A stretch of 64,000 bases of DNA from positions 186,001-250,000 of the forward strand of contig NZ_BMSA01000004.1 of NCBI RefSeq assembly GCF_014648915.1. The letters are read 5' to 3'. Below are positions 25,768 through 34,412 of this stretch, in pieces (within the stretch, counting starts at the first letter, position 1; every line of letters starts with the position of its first letter). Origin of the DNA: Streptomyces phaeofaciens (lineage in GTDB: Bacteria > Actinomycetota > Actinomycetes > Streptomycetales > Streptomycetaceae). The notes below the pieces were generated by a model. That model was not told the DNA's origin. It did not search any database and was given only the letters and a program-made list of their open reading frames with translations. The position numbers and the translations under genes were made by a program.

Positions 25768-26766
25768 TCAGTCCTTCCGGAGGAGGGCGGCGGCGTTGCC
25801 GCCTCGTACGGCGTGGAAGTCGGCATCGGGCAGCCGGGCCGCGCGCAGCGCGCCGACCGGGTCCTCGGTGCCCATGTCGAAGGGGAAGTCGGAGCCGAGC
25901 AGCACCCGGTCGGGGCCGGCGACGCGGATCAGCTCCCGCAGCCCGTGGGGGTCGTGGACGAGGGAGTCGAAGTACAGACGCCTGAGGTAGCTGCTGGGCG
26001 GGTGGGCGCAGCCCGCACCCGCGTCGGAGCGGGCCGACCAGGCGTGGTCGGAGCGGCCGATGTGGGTGGGGAGGTAGCCGCCGCCGTGCGCGGCGATGAT
26101 CCGCAGGTCCGGGTGGCGGTCCAGGACGCCGGAGAAGATGAGGTGGGACAGGGCGACGGCGTTCTCGGTGGGCTGGCCGACGACGTTGGACAGGTACCAC
26201 TGGTCCAGGCGCTCGTCGAGGGTGCAGCCGAAGGGGTGCAGGAAGAGGATCGCGCCGGTCGCGGCGGCCCTGGCCCAGAAGGGTTCGTAGGCCGGGTCGG
26301 ACAGTTCCCTGCCGGGTGCGTGGGAGGAGATCTCGACGCCCGACAGGCCTTGTTCCAGGGCGTGTTCGAGGGCGCGGACCGCCAGCCGCGGATGCTGGAG
26401 GGGGACGAGTCCGAGGCCGTGCAGCCGGTCGGGGGCCTGCGCGCAGTGCGCGGCCGTCGCCTCGCCGGCCAGCCGGTACAGCCGCTCGGCCGTCTCCTCG
26501 TCCGCCCAGTAGTGGTAGTGCGAGGGGGACGGGCTGACCAGCTGGACGTCGACACCCCGTGCGTCCATCGCGGCCAGCCGTACCGCGACGTCGGTCAGCT
26601 TCGGGACGCGTTCGGCGACCATCGGGCCGCTGACGGCCAGGGAGGCCGGGCCGTTGCGGCGGGCGTCGAGTGCCCTGGCCTCGGCAAGGCCGGGGAGGCC
26701 GGCGACGAGCGCCTCGACCTCGGGCAGCAGGACGTGGGCGTGGACGTCGACGGTGGGCGCGGTCAC
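25768..26766 (-). CDS. ACMSD-like amidohydrolase
   Basis: The 332-residue metal-dependent hydrolase is of the amidohydrolase-2 family. VDVHAHVLLPE holds the first metal-binding HxH. Later come LFLHPFGC, IIAAHGGGYLP and LLGSDFPFDMG, which supply the remaining His and Asp ligands. This set matches 2-amino-3-carboxymuconate semialdehyde decarboxylase and related non-oxidative decarboxylases. The GTG start overlaps the stop of the flavin hydroxylase gene (GTGA). It probably decarboxylates a ring-cleavage product or an aromatic acid in this operon. Confidence 0.88.
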   Translation of the reverse strand: MTAPTVDVHAHVLLPEVEALVAGLPGLAEARALDARRNGPASLAVSGPMVAERVPKLTDVAVRLAAMDARGVDVQLVSPSPSHYHYWADEETAERLYRLAGEATAAHCAQAPDRLHGLGLVPLQHPRLAVRALEHALEQGLSGVEISSHAPGRELSDPAYEPFWARAAATGAILFLHPFGCTLDERLDQWYLSNVVGQPTENAVALSHLIFSGVLDRHPDLRIIAAHGGGYLPTHIGRSDHAWSARSDAGAGCAHPPSSYLRRLYFDSLVHDPHGLRELIRVAGPDRVLLGSDFPFDMGTEDPVGALRAARLPDADFHAVRGGNAAALLRKD

Positions 26767-27893
26767 GGCAGCTCCTTCAGGACGGCCATGGTCCGGCCGA
26801 TCAGTCCGGGCATGTCGGCGTCGCGCTCCCCGTCCAACTGCCATCGGCAGAGCTGCACGGACGCCTCGACGACGGTCCGCACGCGCGGGACGCGTCGGTC
26901 GTGGTAGGCCTGGAACAGCTCGTCGTCCCAGGGCCGGCCGCTGGTGAGCAGATCGGTCAGGACCGAGGCGTCCTCCAGCGACATGGCCGCGCCCTGGGCG
27001 AGGGTGGGCGGGCAGCAGTGGGCGGCGTCGCCGACCAGGACGACCCGGCCGCGGTGCCAGGAGCTCTCGACCAACAGCCGGTCGAACCATGTGTAGTTGA
27101 CCTTCGCCGGGTCGGTGAGGTGCTGGGCGATCTCGGGCCAGACTCCGCCGTACTGCTCGGCGAGCCGGCGCATCTCGTCCGCGTAGAGGGACGGGTCGAT
27201 GGTGTTCCGGTCCCGGCACGCCTCGACGACGTAGGCGTAGACGGTGTGCTCGCCGGTGGGGGTGTAGCCGGCGATGTAGGCGGGGCCGCCGTAGGTGAGG
27301 TCGGTGCGGGTGACGCTCGCGGGGCGGGGGGCGGGGGCGCGCCAGATGGCCATGCCGACGGGCTCGGCCCGGTCGGTGATGCCGATCGCGGCGCGGGTGG
27401 CGGAGTTGAGGCCGTCTGCGGCGATCACCAGGTCGTAGCGGCCCTCGGAGCCGTCGCTGAAGCGGACGAGGACACCGTCCGCGTCCTGGTCCAGGGTTTC
27501 GGCGGTGGTGCCGAGGCGTACGGTGGCGCCGGAGGCGCGGACGGCGTCGATGAGGATCTGCTGGAGCTGCGGACGCTGGAGGCCGAGGGTGGCGGGCAGG
27601 TCGTCGCCGCCCGTCCTCATGTCCTCCTTGACGAACAGCACGGTGCCGTCGGGGGCGGTCACGCCCAGCGATCCGTAGGCGAATCCGGAGGCCTCGACCT
27701 GCTCCCAGACGCCCAGTCGGCGCAGGACGCGCAGGGCGTTGCCCTGGAGGGTGATGCCGGAGCCGGTGGTGGCGTTCCAGTCGGGACTGGCCTCGATCAG
27801 GTCGACACGCAGGCCTGCGCGGCGCAGCAGGACGGTGACGGCGTTGCCGGAGGCGCCGCCGCCGACGACGAGGACCGAGCGGGTGTGGGGCAT
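26763..27893 (-). CDS. FAD-dependent aromatic hydroxylase (operon 1)
   Basis: The 376-residue protein is a class A flavoprotein monooxygenase. VLVVGGGASGNAVTVLL is the FAD Rossmann motif, VIAADGLNSATR the DG motif, and VVLVGDAAHCCPPTLAQG the GD motif with the CPP variant. It would hydroxylate a phenolic acid or similar ring using NAD(P)H and oxygen, preparing it for the dioxygenase two genes later. The next gene overlaps its stop. The substrate is not predictable from sequence. Confidence 0.9.
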   Translation of the reverse strand: MPHTRSVLVVGGGASGNAVTVLLRRAGLRVDLIEASPDWNATTGSGITLQGNALRVLRRLGVWEQVEASGFAYGSLGVTAPDGTVLFVKEDMRTGGDDLPATLGLQRPQLQQILIDAVRASGATVRLGTTAETLDQDADGVLVRFSDGSEGRYDLVIAADGLNSATRAAIGITDRAEPVGMAIWRAPAPRPASVTRTDLTYGGPAYIAGYTPTGEHTVYAYVVEACRDRNTIDPSLYADEMRRLAEQYGGVWPEIAQHLTDPAKVNYTWFDRLLVESSWHRGRVVLVGDAAHCCPPTLAQGAAMSLEDASVLTDLLTSGRPWDDELFQAYHDRRVPRVRTVVEASVQLCRWQLDGERDADMPGLIGRTMAVLKELP

Positions 27894-27950
27894 AGGGAAC
27901 TCCCTTGTTCCGGCGCCCGCTTGAGGGCGAACGGGTGCGGTGGCGAGAGG

Positions 27951-28038
27951 GGCTGTTCGACGGCGACCGGCGCGGGGGCGAGACAGGCTGCTCGACGGCG
28001 ACCGGCGCGGGGGCGAGGCGGGCTATTTGACGGCGATC
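27951..28038. repeat. 35-bp tandem repeat at the 3' end of the cyclase gene
   Basis: Two near-identical 35-bp copies (27951-27985 and 27986-28020; three differences by eye) begin GGCTG-TCGACGGCGACCGG. A third, diverged copy at 28021 contains the TAG stop of the minus-strand cyclase gene. The copies are contiguous, without spacers. Confidence 0.85.
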
Positions 28039-28991
28039 GGGTTGACCGGGGAGCCCACGGCTCCGGTGATGGGCAGGGGCGCGGCGGTGAGCCAGAACGC
28101 GTACACGCCGTCCGCCGCGCAGTCGGCCGCGAGCGCGTCGGGGTCCCACATCTCCCCTATGAGGAGGCCCATGTGCGGGATGGCCACCTGGTGGAGCGGC
28201 TGGAAGGCCCTGTCGAACTCGTTGGGCCGCACCTCGAAGCCCCAGGTGTCGGTGGCGATCGCGGCGATCTCGGTACGGTGCAGCCAGCCGGCCGTCGTGA
28301 ACGACAGCCCGGGGGCGTCACCGCCCGCGTAGTCGCCCCATCCCTCACGCCGGGCGCGGGCGAGCCGCCCGGTGCGGACGACGACGAGATCTCCGCGGCC
28401 GACCGACACGCCGTGCGCCTCGGCCGTCACGGTCAGGTGGTCCTCGGTGACGGCGAAGCCGTCGGGCAACTCGCCGTTCTCGCCGATCACTCGGCCCACG
28501 TCGAGGAGGACTCCGCGCCCGGCGACGTACGGCGCCATGTGCTCGATGCCGGTCACGAGGTCGCCGTCGGCGGTGACGACCTTCTCCGCCCGCCGTCCGT
28601 TCCAGGCCCTGCCGTGGTCGAAGATGTGGCCGAGGCCGTCCCACTGGGTGGAGCACTGCAACGGCATCGCGATCACGTCGTCGGCGCCGCCGATCCCGTG
28701 CGGGAAGCCCTGGTTGCCCAGCGCGGCGTCCGTGCCGGTGTCCAGCATGGTGTGCACCGGGTTGGTGCGTCGCCGCCAGCCCTTCTGGGGCCCGTTCATG
28801 TCGAAGCTCTGCGAGAGGGAGAAGCTCACCCCCCGCCGTACGAGGGCCGCGCCCTCCCGCCGTTTGGCCTCGTCAAGGAAGTTGAGCGTTCCGAGGACGT
28901 CGTCCTCGCCCCAACGGCCCCAGTTGGAGACGGACTTGGCTGTCGCGGCGATCGCGCCCGCGGGGTCGGTGCGGTCGTGGGGGAAGGTCAT
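28023..28991 (-). CDS. Cyclase / kynurenine formamidase-like hydrolase
   Basis: The 322-residue protein belongs to the cyclase family (PF04199). NWGRWGEDDVLGTLNFL, CSTQWDGLGHIFDHG with metal-binding His and Asp, GRGVLLDVGR and DLVVVRTG are typical. Members hydrolyse arylformamides or related bonds, and several occur in aromatic degradation clusters. Its start overlaps the preceding FAH gene by 4 bp, and its 3' end is followed by a tandem duplication. It is a likely hydrolytic step in operon 1. Confidence 0.87.
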   Translation of the reverse strand: MTFPHDRTDPAGAIAATAKSVSNWGRWGEDDVLGTLNFLDEAKRREGAALVRRGVSFSLSQSFDMNGPQKGWRRRTNPVHTMLDTGTDAALGNQGFPHGIGGADDVIAMPLQCSTQWDGLGHIFDHGRAWNGRRAEKVVTADGDLVTGIEHMAPYVAGRGVLLDVGRVIGENGELPDGFAVTEDHLTVTAEAHGVSVGRGDLVVVRTGRLARARREGWGDYAGGDAPGLSFTTAGWLHRTEIAAIATDTWGFEVRPNEFDRAFQPLHQVAIPHMGLLIGEMWDPDALAADCAADGVYAFWLTAAPLPITGAVGSPVNPIAVK

Positions 28992-29995
28992 GACGCGGTC
29001 TCCTCGGCGACACAGCGGGTGCGCTGGGCGCCGAGGGAGGTGATGGAACCGTCCATCACGTCGCCGTCCCGCAGCAGCCGTCCCCAGTGCATGCCGTTGC
29101 CGGCCGGGGATCCGGTCAGCACCAGGTCGCCGGGCAGCAGCCGGGCCGCCTGCGAGGCGTACGACACGATCCGCGCGACGCCGAAGATCATGTCCCTGGT
29201 GGACTCGTCCTGCATGGTCTCGCCGTTCAACTTCAAGGTGACCCGCAGGTCACCGGGGTCGGTGAGCTGCGCGGCGGGCACGATCCACGGGCCCAGCGGG
29301 GTGAACCCGGGAGCGTTCTTGGAGTGCAGCCAGTCGGTGCCGATGGCCTTCATGTCCCGGCGGAAGACGGTCGCGCGGTCGGTGAGGTCGTTGGCGATGG
29401 TGTACCCGGCGACGTGGTCGAGGGCCTCCTCGACGGAGACCCGGTAGGCGGGCCGGGCGATGACGGCCGCCAACTCCAGTTCCCAGTCCGGCTGTTCGGC
29501 CCAGGACGGCAGGACGACGTCGTCGTAGGGGCCGGTGATCGCGCTCGGCAGACCGATGAAGACGTACGGCAGGTCCTCGGCCGCCCGCCGGTCCATGACC
29601 GCGGCGATCTCCGCCCGCGCCTCCTCGGCGGTGCGCGGATCGTCGGGCGAGCGGTGGGCGAGCTCCAGGTCGATCACGTGCCGGCGGTAGTTGGCCCCGG
29701 ACTGGAAGACCTGGCGCGGCTCGACCGGGGCGTGCACGTGCAGGCCGTCGAGCGGCCGCCAGCCGTCCACGGAGGCGTCCCCCGCCAGCTCGTGCAGACG
29801 GGGCAGCACCTCCTCCCAGCGTTCGAAGAGGCCCCTGGCCGTCAGGGCGGGCTCGCCGAGCGCCGCGCGAAGGTCCAGCACGCGGCTCTCGGGCGTCACC
29901 AGGCCGGGGAAAAGTTCCTGTTCAGGGGCGGAAAAGGTGCCGAGGGCGAAGGGTCCGGAGAAGGACGCGGTAGGGGCTGCGGGTTTCACGGGCAT
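28988..29995 (-). CDS. Second FAH-family hydrolase, first gene of operon 1
   Basis: The 335-residue protein has QSGANYRRHVIDLEL, WELELAAVIARPAYRVS with the acidic metal ligands, GYTIANDLTDRATVFRRD and VLTGSPAGNGMHWGR, which is the FAH C-terminal fold. AGGAGG lies 5 nt before the ATG. It is the promoter-proximal gene of the operon, divergent from the LysR gene. With the other FAH protein it may provide hydratase and hydrolase steps of a meta-cleavage route. Confidence 0.88.
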   Translation of the reverse strand: MPVKPAAPTASFSGPFALGTFSAPEQELFPGLVTPESRVLDLRAALGEPALTARGLFERWEEVLPRLHELAGDASVDGWRPLDGLHVHAPVEPRQVFQSGANYRRHVIDLELAHRSPDDPRTAEEARAEIAAVMDRRAAEDLPYVFIGLPSAITGPYDDVVLPSWAEQPDWELELAAVIARPAYRVSVEEALDHVAGYTIANDLTDRATVFRRDMKAIGTDWLHSKNAPGFTPLGPWIVPAAQLTDPGDLRVTLKLNGETMQDESTRDMIFGVARIVSYASQAARLLPGDLVLTGSPAGNGMHWGRLLRDGDVMDGSITSLGAQRTRCVAEETAS

Positions 29996-30037
29996 GTCCT
30001 CCTGGTTGCGATGGCACTAATCTGGCCCCCCTCTCGT

Positions 30038-30054
30038 AATCTGGGAAATAGATT
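30038..30054. promoter_or_regulatory. LysR-type binding site (T-N11-A)
   Basis: AATCT-GGGAAAT-AGATT is an interrupted palindrome of the T-N11-A kind between the FAH gene and the divergent LysR gene. TAATCTGG also occurs as a direct repeat at 30018 and 30037. Confidence 0.6.
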
Positions 30055-30058
30055 CTTT

Positions 30059-30074
30059 GGATGCCGATCATCCA
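30059..30074 (+). repeat. 16-bp inverted repeat, left arm
   Basis: GGATGCCGATCATCCA matches the reverse complement of 31119-31134 exactly. The two arms flank the LysR gene. Confidence 0.8.
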
Positions 30075-30124
30075 TCTGATGAATACCGCTGCTTCGGTGC
30101 GGCCTCGGTCTGGAGGCGTTGTCC

Positions 30125-31075
30125 ATGTCCGGCCTCGATCTCAACCTCGTCCTGGCTCTGCGGGCCCTGCTCGAGGAACGCAACGTCACCCGCGCCGGCC
30201 GGCGCATCGGACTGAGCCAGCCCGCGATGAGCGCGGCCCTCGCCCGTCTGCGCCGCCACTACGACGACGAGCTGCTCTCCCGCGTCGGCGGCCAGTACGA
30301 GCTGACGGCCCTCGGCCGCGCCCTGCTCGACCGCACCGCCACCGCCTGTGACCTGCTGGAACGGGTGTTCAGCAGCAGGGCGGACTTCATGCCGGGCAGC
30401 GAGGAGCGGGAGTTCACCCTGCTCGCCTCCGACTACGCAGTCGCCGTCTTCGGCGCCGAACTCGCCCGGACCGTGCACGCCGAGGCCCCCGGGGTACGGC
30501 TGCGCTTCCAGCGGCCCCCGACCGCCGTCACGGAGGACACCGCGACGCTGCTCAGTACGGTCGACGGACTGCTGATGCCGCACGGCGTCATCAGCGGCTT
30601 CCCCACCGTCGAGCTGTTCACCGACCGCTGGGTCTTCCTCGTCGCCGAGTCCAACGACGAGGTCGGCGACCGGCTGACCATGGCGGATCTGGCACGGCTG
30701 CCCTGGGTCATCTACCAGCGCACCTACGACGCCCCGGCCGCCCGGCAGCTGAGCATGCTCGGCATCGAACCCCGGGTGGAGGTCTCCGTCGACGGCTTCC
30801 AGGTACTGCCGTTCCTGGTCGCCGACACCCGCCGGATCGCCCTGGTGCAGGGGCGTCTGGCCGAGCGGCTGCGCGGGGTCGCCGCCGTCCGCGTACTGAC
30901 CCCGCCCTACGCGGCGGTGCCCGTGCAGGAGGCGCTGTGGTGGCATCCGGTGCACACCCACGACGCCGCCCATATCTGGCTGCGCGACACCGCGGCCCGG
31001 GTGGGCGCGGAGCTGACGGCGTCCACACCGAGCGGTGCCGTCGCCCCGGCGGAACCGGACGAGGCGGCACGCTGA
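30125..31075 (+). CDS. LysR-family regulator of catabolic operon 1
   Basis: The 316-residue protein has the LysR helix-turn-helix (LDLNLVLALRALLEERNVT, RIGLSQPAMSAALARLRRHY), then the NodD/NahR-type effector domain (PGSEEREFTLLASDYA onward). This subgroup often senses aromatic compounds. The ATG at 30125 is 9 nt after GGAGG; an in-frame TTG two codons earlier is too close. It is divergent from operon 1 with a T-N11-A site between, so it is the probable activator. The C-terminal tail is Ala/Pro-rich. Confidence 0.9.
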   Translation: MSGLDLNLVLALRALLEERNVTRAGRRIGLSQPAMSAALARLRRHYDDELLSRVGGQYELTALGRALLDRTATACDLLERVFSSRADFMPGSEEREFTLLASDYAVAVFGAELARTVHAEAPGVRLRFQRPPTAVTEDTATLLSTVDGLLMPHGVISGFPTVELFTDRWVFLVAESNDEVGDRLTMADLARLPWVIYQRTYDAPAARQLSMLGIEPRVEVSVDGFQVLPFLVADTRRIALVQGRLAERLRGVAAVRVLTPPYAAVPVQEALWWHPVHTHDAAHIWLRDTAARVGAELTASTPSGAVAPAEPDEAAR

Positions 31076-31080
31076 CGGAC

Positions 31081-31108
31081 GGGGCAGGGCGTACACCGGC
31101 CCTGCCCC
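31081..31108 (+). terminator. Stem-loop terminator after the LysR gene
   Basis: GGGGCAGGGC and GCCCTGCCCC pair perfectly around an 8-nt loop, 5 bp after the stop codon. Confidence 0.75.
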
Positions 31109-31118
31109 ATCCAGGACG

Positions 31119-31134
31119 TGGATGATCGGCATCC
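31119..31134 (-). repeat. 16-bp inverted repeat, right arm
   Basis: TGGATGATCGGCATCC is the exact inverse of 30059-30074. Confidence 0.8.
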
Positions 31135-31373
31135 CCGATCTCGATCGGGCGGGGGCTGGGCAGGGCCTGTGCGGTCCCCCATAGTCGTCTCAACCCGGCG
31201 CCGGAGCGGCACCGTTCACCGCTCGCCGCTCACCGGTGCCGGGACCGCGCGGGCGCTCGGCGAGCCGGCCCACCGCGAGGCCTCGCCCCGCGTTCCTCGG
31301 CGCCCCGCGCCCGACGCGACCGCCCGTGCTCCTCTCCCGTCCCCCCTCCCGACCCGCCAGGTGGAGTTCCCGC

Positions 31374-32669
31374 ATGCCCGCACCCGTGCCCCCGCCGCTG
31401 CCACCGTCCCCGCTGCCCGCGTGTGCCGAGACCGCGCCGCCCGAGCAGACCGTGTCCGGCCGCGGCCACCGTCTTCGCCTCACCCTGCTCATGGCGGGCA
31501 GCTGCCTGCCCATCCTGGGCGCCGTACTCATCGCCCCGGTCCTGCCCCGGATGCGGGACCACTTCGCCGACGTACCGGGGGTCGACGCGCTGGTCCCGGT
31601 GGCCCTGACGATCCCGGCCCTGTCCCTGGCGCTGCTGGCCCCGTTCGCCGGGGTCGTCGTCGACCGGCTCGGCCGCAAACGCCTGCTCGTCGTCGCCACC
31701 GTGCTGTACGCACTGCTCGGCACGGCCCCCCTGTGGCTGGACTCCCTCGGCGCCATCGTCGCCAGCCGCGCCCTGGTCGGGGTCGTCGAGGCCGCGATCA
31801 TGACCTGCTGCACGACGCTGATCGGCGACTACTACTCGGGACGGCAACGCGACCGCTACCTGGCGCTCCAGACGATGTGCGCCTCGGTCTCCGCGACCGC
31901 CTTCTTCGTACTCGGCGGCGCCGCCGGCTCGGCCGGCTGGCGCACCCCGTTCTGGGCGTACGCCGCAAGCCTGCTGCTCGCCCCCGCGATGGCCGCCTTC
32001 CTGCCCGTGCCCCGGCCGGCGGCCCGCCCGCACAAGCCCTCCCCCACCGTCTCGGAGCCGGTCCGGCGGCCCTTCCCTTGGCGGGACCTGGCCGGGACGT
32101 GCGCGCTGACGGTGTTCGGCGCCGCCCTCTTCTACGCGGTCCAGGTGGAAATGGCCTTCCTCCTGGACGACATGGGCGTGACCGACCCCGGGGTGATCGG
32201 GTCGGCCATCGCCGTCTCCAGCGTCGCGACCGTGATCGGCGCCGGTGTCTTCACCAGGACCGGCCGCGGCCCGGCCGCCTGGCTGCCCACCGTCTTCGCC
32301 CTGTGCGCCCTCGGCTTCGCGGTGATCTGGCTCGCCCCGAACCCCGTCGTCCTGACCGTCGGGGCGGTGATCAACTGCTTCGGCGGCGGCATCATGCTGC
32401 CGAGCCTGCTCACCCTCGCCATGTCCCGGCTCGAGTACGCCGACCGCGGCCGCGGTACCGGTCTGTGGACGGGGTCGTTCTTCATCGGCCAGTTCATCTG
32501 CCCGCTCGTCGTCCTCGCCCTCACCTCCGCCACCGGCAGCCTGGCGGACGCCATGGGCACCCTCGCGATCGCCGGGGCGGCCGGATCCGCCGGGCTCTGC
32601 CTGTCCGCCCGCCGGCGCCGGCCGATGGGGGGCGCCGCACCGGAGCCGATCGAGCAGTTGGCGGGCTGA
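31374..32669 (+). CDS. MFS transporter, probable drug/metabolite exporter or uptake system
   Basis: The 431-residue protein has 12 predicted helices. FAGVVVDRLGRKRLLV is the MFS loop 2-3 motif, and RALVGVVEAAIMTCC lies in helix 4-5. The N-terminal 30 residues are Pro-rich. The ATG at 31374 has GGTGGAG 7 nt upstream; the longer frame is an unused extension. It follows the LysR gene after a terminator, so it has its own promoter. Its position next to operon 1 suggests transport of the aromatic substrate, but drug efflux is equally possible. Confidence 0.8.
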   Translation: MPAPVPPPLPPSPLPACAETAPPEQTVSGRGHRLRLTLLMAGSCLPILGAVLIAPVLPRMRDHFADVPGVDALVPVALTIPALSLALLAPFAGVVVDRLGRKRLLVVATVLYALLGTAPLWLDSLGAIVASRALVGVVEAAIMTCCTTLIGDYYSGRQRDRYLALQTMCASVSATAFFVLGGAAGSAGWRTPFWAYAASLLLAPAMAAFLPVPRPAARPHKPSPTVSEPVRRPFPWRDLAGTCALTVFGAALFYAVQVEMAFLLDDMGVTDPGVIGSAIAVSSVATVIGAGVFTRTGRGPAAWLPTVFALCALGFAVIWLAPNPVVLTVGAVINCFGGGIMLPSLLTLAMSRLEYADRGRGTGLWTGSFFIGQFICPLVVLALTSATGSLADAMGTLAIAGAAGSAGLCLSARRRRPMGGAAPEPIEQLAG

Positions 32670-32712
32670 GGAGTCCCCTCGGCGGGGAAGCCTCCCGAGG
32701 TGTCGGGGCGGG

Positions 32713-32759
32713 CGGCCTCCGGAGCCGTGTGCGCAGGTTCGAATCCTGCCGGGGGCACC
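32713..32759 (+). tRNA. 3' fragment of tRNA-Arg(CCG), attachment-site remnant
   Basis: The sequence runs from the anticodon stem-loop (CGGCCTCCGGAGCCG, anticodon CCG) through the variable loop and T arm (GCAGGTTCGAATCCTGC) to the acceptor strand CGGGGGCACC. The matching 5' half, which should start GCCCCCG and include a D arm, is absent upstream. Such fragments, starting at the anticodon loop, are the usual product of tyrosine-recombinase integration into a tRNA gene. No integrase is visible nearby. Confidence 0.75.
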
Positions 32760-32767
32760 GGCGCAGG

Positions 32768-32795
32768 GGCCCCGGACCGGTCATGGTCCGGGGCC
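32768..32795. terminator. Strong stem-loop after the tRNA fragment
   Basis: GGCCCCGGACC and GGTCCGGGGCC form a perfect 11-bp stem with a 6-nt loop followed by TTT. It fits a tRNA terminator kept with the fragment and also lies at the 3' end of the convergent phosphoesterase gene. Confidence 0.75.
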
Positions 32796-32816
32796 TTTGG
32801 CATCTGCTTCCCTGCG

Positions 32817-34412
32817 TCAGGTGTGCGGGGGCTGCCGTACCTGGGTGGGTGGTACCAGGCGGGGGAAGTGGATGGCGAGGAAGTCACGCATGATCTGCAG
32901 GGCCTGTTCCGGGGGGACCTCGGCCCGGGGATCGTCGGGAAGTCCCTCGATGCGGATGTCGTGATGGTCCGCGAAGCCGCGGATTCCTTCGAAAGCCGCC
33001 TTGCCCAGGGTGGAGAGAGTCCTGCCCAGGAGCAAGGCGTCCTCGATGTACCGGGGTACGGGATGCGGGGCCGGCGTGGGCCAGGTGTGCGGGTCTCGCG
33101 GGGTGTCGAGGGTGAAGGCGTGGGAGATGGTCCGGGCGGCGGCGTCGCGCGCGGTGAACGGGGCGCCCAGGTCCCACTGCTCGCGCAGGGTCGCGATCAG
33201 TGAGGTGTGGCGGTGTTCCTCGTTGAACACCTGGCCTGCGGCCACCCACGGGGAGACCACGACGGCCGGGACCCGGTAGCCCGAGCGGTCGAACATGAAC
33301 CCGAGCTGTCCGACCGGAGCGGACGGGTCGGGTGGTGGCACCGGGCCTGGTGGGACGTGGTCATAGGTGCCGCCGGGTTCGTCCCAGCCGATGAGCAGGG
33401 TGGTGTTCCACACGTTGGACCCGCTCGGGGACCGCATCGCCCTGTAGGCGTTGTAGATCCGGGCCAGGAGCGCCTCGCCGCCCAGGATCGAGGACGGCGG
33501 GTCGACGTCGGGGATCACGACACCATGGCCGAGGACACGTGAGAACGCCGGGTGGTAGTCCCCGTGCCCGAGCACCAGGCACGGCTCGATGAATGAGAAG
33601 TCGGGCAGGTCGCCGTTGCCGGCGTCGGTCTCGAACTGGGAGAACGGCACGAAGTGCGTGTCGAAGCGGTCCTTGAGTCGGGGATGGTGGATCAGGCCGG
33701 TCAAGGAGAGCCGGTCCGGCTCGGCGACGTACACCTTCCACGTCCGGCCGTGCTGTTCGATCCGGTTGAAGATCGTCTCGGCGTCGTTGGCCAGTATCCA
33801 GTTCTTGACCGGCGAGTTCACCACGAATCCCGAGGCCGTCGCGGCGGTCCAGAACGACCGGTTGGTGAACGTCTGCGACGGCACCTCGCTGAACCAGTGG
33901 TCGAATACGCCGAAGGCGCGCGCCAGGCCGTTCAGCACGGGGATCTGTTCCGGGGTGAACCCGGTCATCACCTGGGCGTACTCGTCGTAGGTGGGCTGGC
34001 GGCCCAGTTCGCCGGTCAGGGTGCTGATGTAGTCGGTGACGAAGCCGTCCATGGTGGGGGCCCGGCCGGCCTCGGGCGCGTTGTACGGCGCCGAGATCTC
34101 CTCTCCGAGCTGGAAGCGGTTCTGCTCGCCGAGGATGTTGAAGAGCTGCGTGTTGGTGTGCGCATACTCCTCCCCCGTATCGGGATTGGGGCTGTCCATG
34201 TCCGTTGCCACCGTGTACGGCACCACCTTTCGGTCGGCGCCGTGCTCGGCCCAGTCCGGGATCGGATTCGTGAGGTCCCTGCCGGTCACTCCCTCGAACG
34301 TCTTGCCGTCCCGCGGCCCGTACAGCCGGCCGAGCACGTTGTCCAACGACCGGTTCTCGAAGACGACGACCACCACGTGGTCGAGTGCGTGGTCCTTGCT
34401 CTGACTCGCCAT
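32817..34412 (-). CDS. Phosphoesterase (phospholipase C / acid phosphatase superfamily)
   Basis: The 531-residue protein is a PF04185-type phosphoesterase. HVVVVVFENRSLDNVLG holds the metal-binding Glu-Asn pair, FTNRSFWTAATASG and LIGWDEPGGTYDHVPPG the central active-site residues, and the phrase PAVVVSPWVAAG with EEHRHTSLIATL the C-terminal ligands. Related proteins cleave phospholipids or phosphate esters. Unlike secreted phospholipases C, the protein starts directly with MASQSKDHALDH and has no signal peptide, so it is probably cytoplasmic. GAGG precedes the ATG; a longer open frame upstream is ignored. Confidence 0.85.
   Translation of the reverse strand: MASQSKDHALDHVVVVVFENRSLDNVLGRLYGPRDGKTFEGVTGRDLTNPIPDWAEHGADRKVVPYTVATDMDSPNPDTGEEYAHTNTQLFNILGEQNRFQLGEEISAPYNAPEAGRAPTMDGFVTDYISTLTGELGRQPTYDEYAQVMTGFTPEQIPVLNGLARAFGVFDHWFSEVPSQTFTNRSFWTAATASGFVVNSPVKNWILANDAETIFNRIEQHGRTWKVYVAEPDRLSLTGLIHHPRLKDRFDTHFVPFSQFETDAGNGDLPDFSFIEPCLVLGHGDYHPAFSRVLGHGVVIPDVDPPSSILGGEALLARIYNAYRAMRSPSGSNVWNTTLLIGWDEPGGTYDHVPPGPVPPPDPSAPVGQLGFMFDRSGYRVPAVVVSPWVAAGQVFNEEHRHTSLIATLREQWDLGAPFTARDAAARTISHAFTLDTPRDPHTWPTPAPHPVPRYIEDALLLGRTLSTLGKAAFEGIRGFADHHDIRIEGLPDDPRAEVPPEQALQIMRDFLAIHFPRLVPPTQVRQPPHT

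Noticed and set aside
27951..28038. Tandem repeats considered as CRISPR
   Set aside because: Units are contiguous with no unique spacers, and no cas genes are present; the same holds for the arrays at 46161 and 62841.
26670..29447. Plus-strand open frame of 925 codons opposite operon 1
   Set aside because: It is a GC-bias shadow of well-supported overlapping minus-strand genes; its composition is low-complexity Gly/Arg/Val/Asp and shows no family motif.
30061..31132. MPIIH starts in both arms of the inverted repeat, like 4-oxalocrotonate tautomerase
   Set aside because: Only five residues match and neither frame continues with tautomerase sequence; the similarity is a by-product of the repeat.
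32670..32712. Search for the 5' half of an intact tRNA-Arg
   Set aside because: No GCCCCCG acceptor strand or D arm is present, so only a 3' fragment is called.
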